Shown here: in pieces, positions 5,544 through 6,165 of the stretch
How positions within the stretch are numbered: the first letter of the stretch is position 1
Layout: each line of letters starts with the position of its first letter
DNA from: Wocania_A sp964021735
GTDB lineage: Bacteria > Bacteroidota > Bacteroidia > Flavobacteriales > Flavobacteriaceae
Assembly (NCBI RefSeq): GCF_964021735.1
Contig: NZ_CAXIBN010000184.1
Coordinates: 1 to 6,165 of the forward strand
DNA length: 6,165 bases
Direction of reading: 5' to 3'
Program-made: the position numbers and the translations under genes
The notes under the pieces: generated by a model
Told to the model about the DNA's origin: nothing
The model's input: only the letters and a program-made list of their open reading frames with translations
Database searches by the model: none

Positions 5544-6110
5544 TTAACTTTTTCTCAGTTCGCTTAAGTATTCAGGAGTGATTTCTAGGTAGGATGCTAT
5601 CATATATTGTGGAACTCTTTGAATGAAATCCGGGAAATGTTTGACTAAATCATTATATCGATTTTTACTTTTCATTTGTAAATAAATATCATTTTTACGT
5701 TGAATAGCAATCAACATATTTTCAGTAATAATTCTGAACAGTCTTTCGAGTTTTGGAATAGAGAAAAAGAGCCTTTCTAATTCCTTCTTATCAATTATCA
5801 ATATTTCAGTTTTCTCAAGTGCTTGAATAGATATAGTAGAGGGCGTTTTTTTTATAAAACTTTCCAAATTTGTTACCCACCAATTTTCAATGGCGAATTG
5901 AGTTATTTTTTCATTGCCTTTGTTGTCAATATAAAATGAGCGAACTAAGCCACTTACAATAAAATATTTACTGTTGCATATTTTTCCTTCTTGAAGAATG
6001 TAATCTTTCTTTTGAAATAATTTTGGTGTTAATTTCGAAAATATTTCATCTATTTCAGCATCACTAAATTTAACATATCGATTGAAATATGCTTTGATTT
6101 GGTCTTTCAT
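5544..6110 (-). CDS. Crp/Fnr family transcriptional regulator
   Basis: This is a cytosolic DNA-binding regulator of 188 residues, normal length for the short Bacteroidota branch of the family. Residues about 20-110 form the cyclic-nucleotide-binding-like beta barrel: KDYILQEGKICNSKYFIVSGLVRSFYIDNKGNEKITQFAIENWW (36-78) and STISIQALEKTEILIIDKKELERLF (91-115). A long dimerisation helix follows at about 116-140. The C-terminal helix-turn-helix is PQYMIASYLEITPEYLSELRKS (167-188), with recognition helix TPEYLSELRK. The cAMP phosphate-binding cassette of true CRP (E-x-x-R-S-A-x) is absent, and no Fe-S cysteine cluster is seen (only Cys45), so the signal is unknown and probably neither cAMP nor oxygen by the FNR route. 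It has its own promoter and sits upstream of the AhpD-like gene, its likely target. Confidence 0.9.
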   Translation of the reverse strand: MKDQIKAYFNRYVKFSDAEIDEIFSKLTPKLFQKKDYILQEGKICNSKYFIVSGLVRSFYIDNKGNEKITQFAIENWWVTNLESFIKKTPSTISIQALEKTEILIIDKKELERLFFSIPKLERLFRIITENMLIAIQRKNDIYLQMKSKNRYNDLVKHFPDFIQRVPQYMIASYLEITPEYLSELRKS

Positions 6111-6137
6111 TTAGGATGGTTTTTTATTGTTTTTATG

Positions 6138-6145
6138 CAAAGATA
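6138..6145 (-). promoter_or_regulatory. Promoter -7 element of the Crp/Fnr-type gene
   Basis: Read on the minus strand, 6145 to 6138 is TATCTTTG, a perfect TAnnTTTG match followed by C. The predicted start of transcription is near 6134, giving a leader of about 24 nt rich in A. The -33 position falls at the window edge and cannot be judged. Confidence 0.65.
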
Positions 6146-6165
6146 AAGTTCCGCTTTAATGAACT

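Noticed and set aside
6145..6157. AAAG-TTCCG-CTTT inverted repeat upstream of the Crp/Fnr-type gene, possibly an autoregulatory site
   Set aside because: The arms are only four bases, the spacing differs from the 5-4-5 site before the AhpD-like gene, and the sequence is unrelated to it. It overlaps the -7 element by one base and may be chance.

Overview
The window looks like a chromosomal segment of a marine-type member of the Flavobacteriaceae (Bacteroidota). The DNA is AT-rich. Several genes are preceded by the Bacteroidota -7 promoter motif TAnnTTTG instead of a sigma70 -10 box, and Shine-Dalgarno sequences are absent. The IMP dehydrogenase has the character expected of this group, and a palindromic repeat of a kind I associate with Flavobacteriaceae genomes lies between two genes.

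Left part (1-1636): the C-terminal tail of an unidentified gene seems to end at 98. After a promoter with good -33 and -7 elements comes a 392-codon outer-membrane beta-barrel (porin-like) gene. The spacer behind it holds the dispersed palindromic repeat and then a separate 14-bp-stem hairpin.

Middle part (1637-3395): three same-strand genes for envelope proteins. The first is a small exported FMN-binding protein with an intact S-G-A-T flavin attachment motif. It is followed with no gap by a probable four-helix inner-membrane protein with a His-x-His pair at a membrane edge. A secreted protein of unknown function follows after 34 bp. The first two probably act together in redox chemistry outside the cytoplasm. 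This is the least characterised part of the window and the most interesting one.

Right part (3396-6165): guaB, the IMP dehydrogenase of guanine nucleotide synthesis, has its own promoter and a short inverted repeat in its leader. It ends at a perfect 44-bp palindrome that can serve as a bidirectional terminator. Facing it on the minus strand are a Crp/Fnr-family regulator and, downstream of that, an AhpD-like alkylhydroperoxidase-domain protein. The enzyme gene has its own promoter, and an FNR-like 5-4-5 inverted repeat sits about 40 bp upstream of its predicted transcription start. This suggests a local regulator-target pair. No tRNA, rRNA, CRISPR array, insertion sequence or phage gene was seen.
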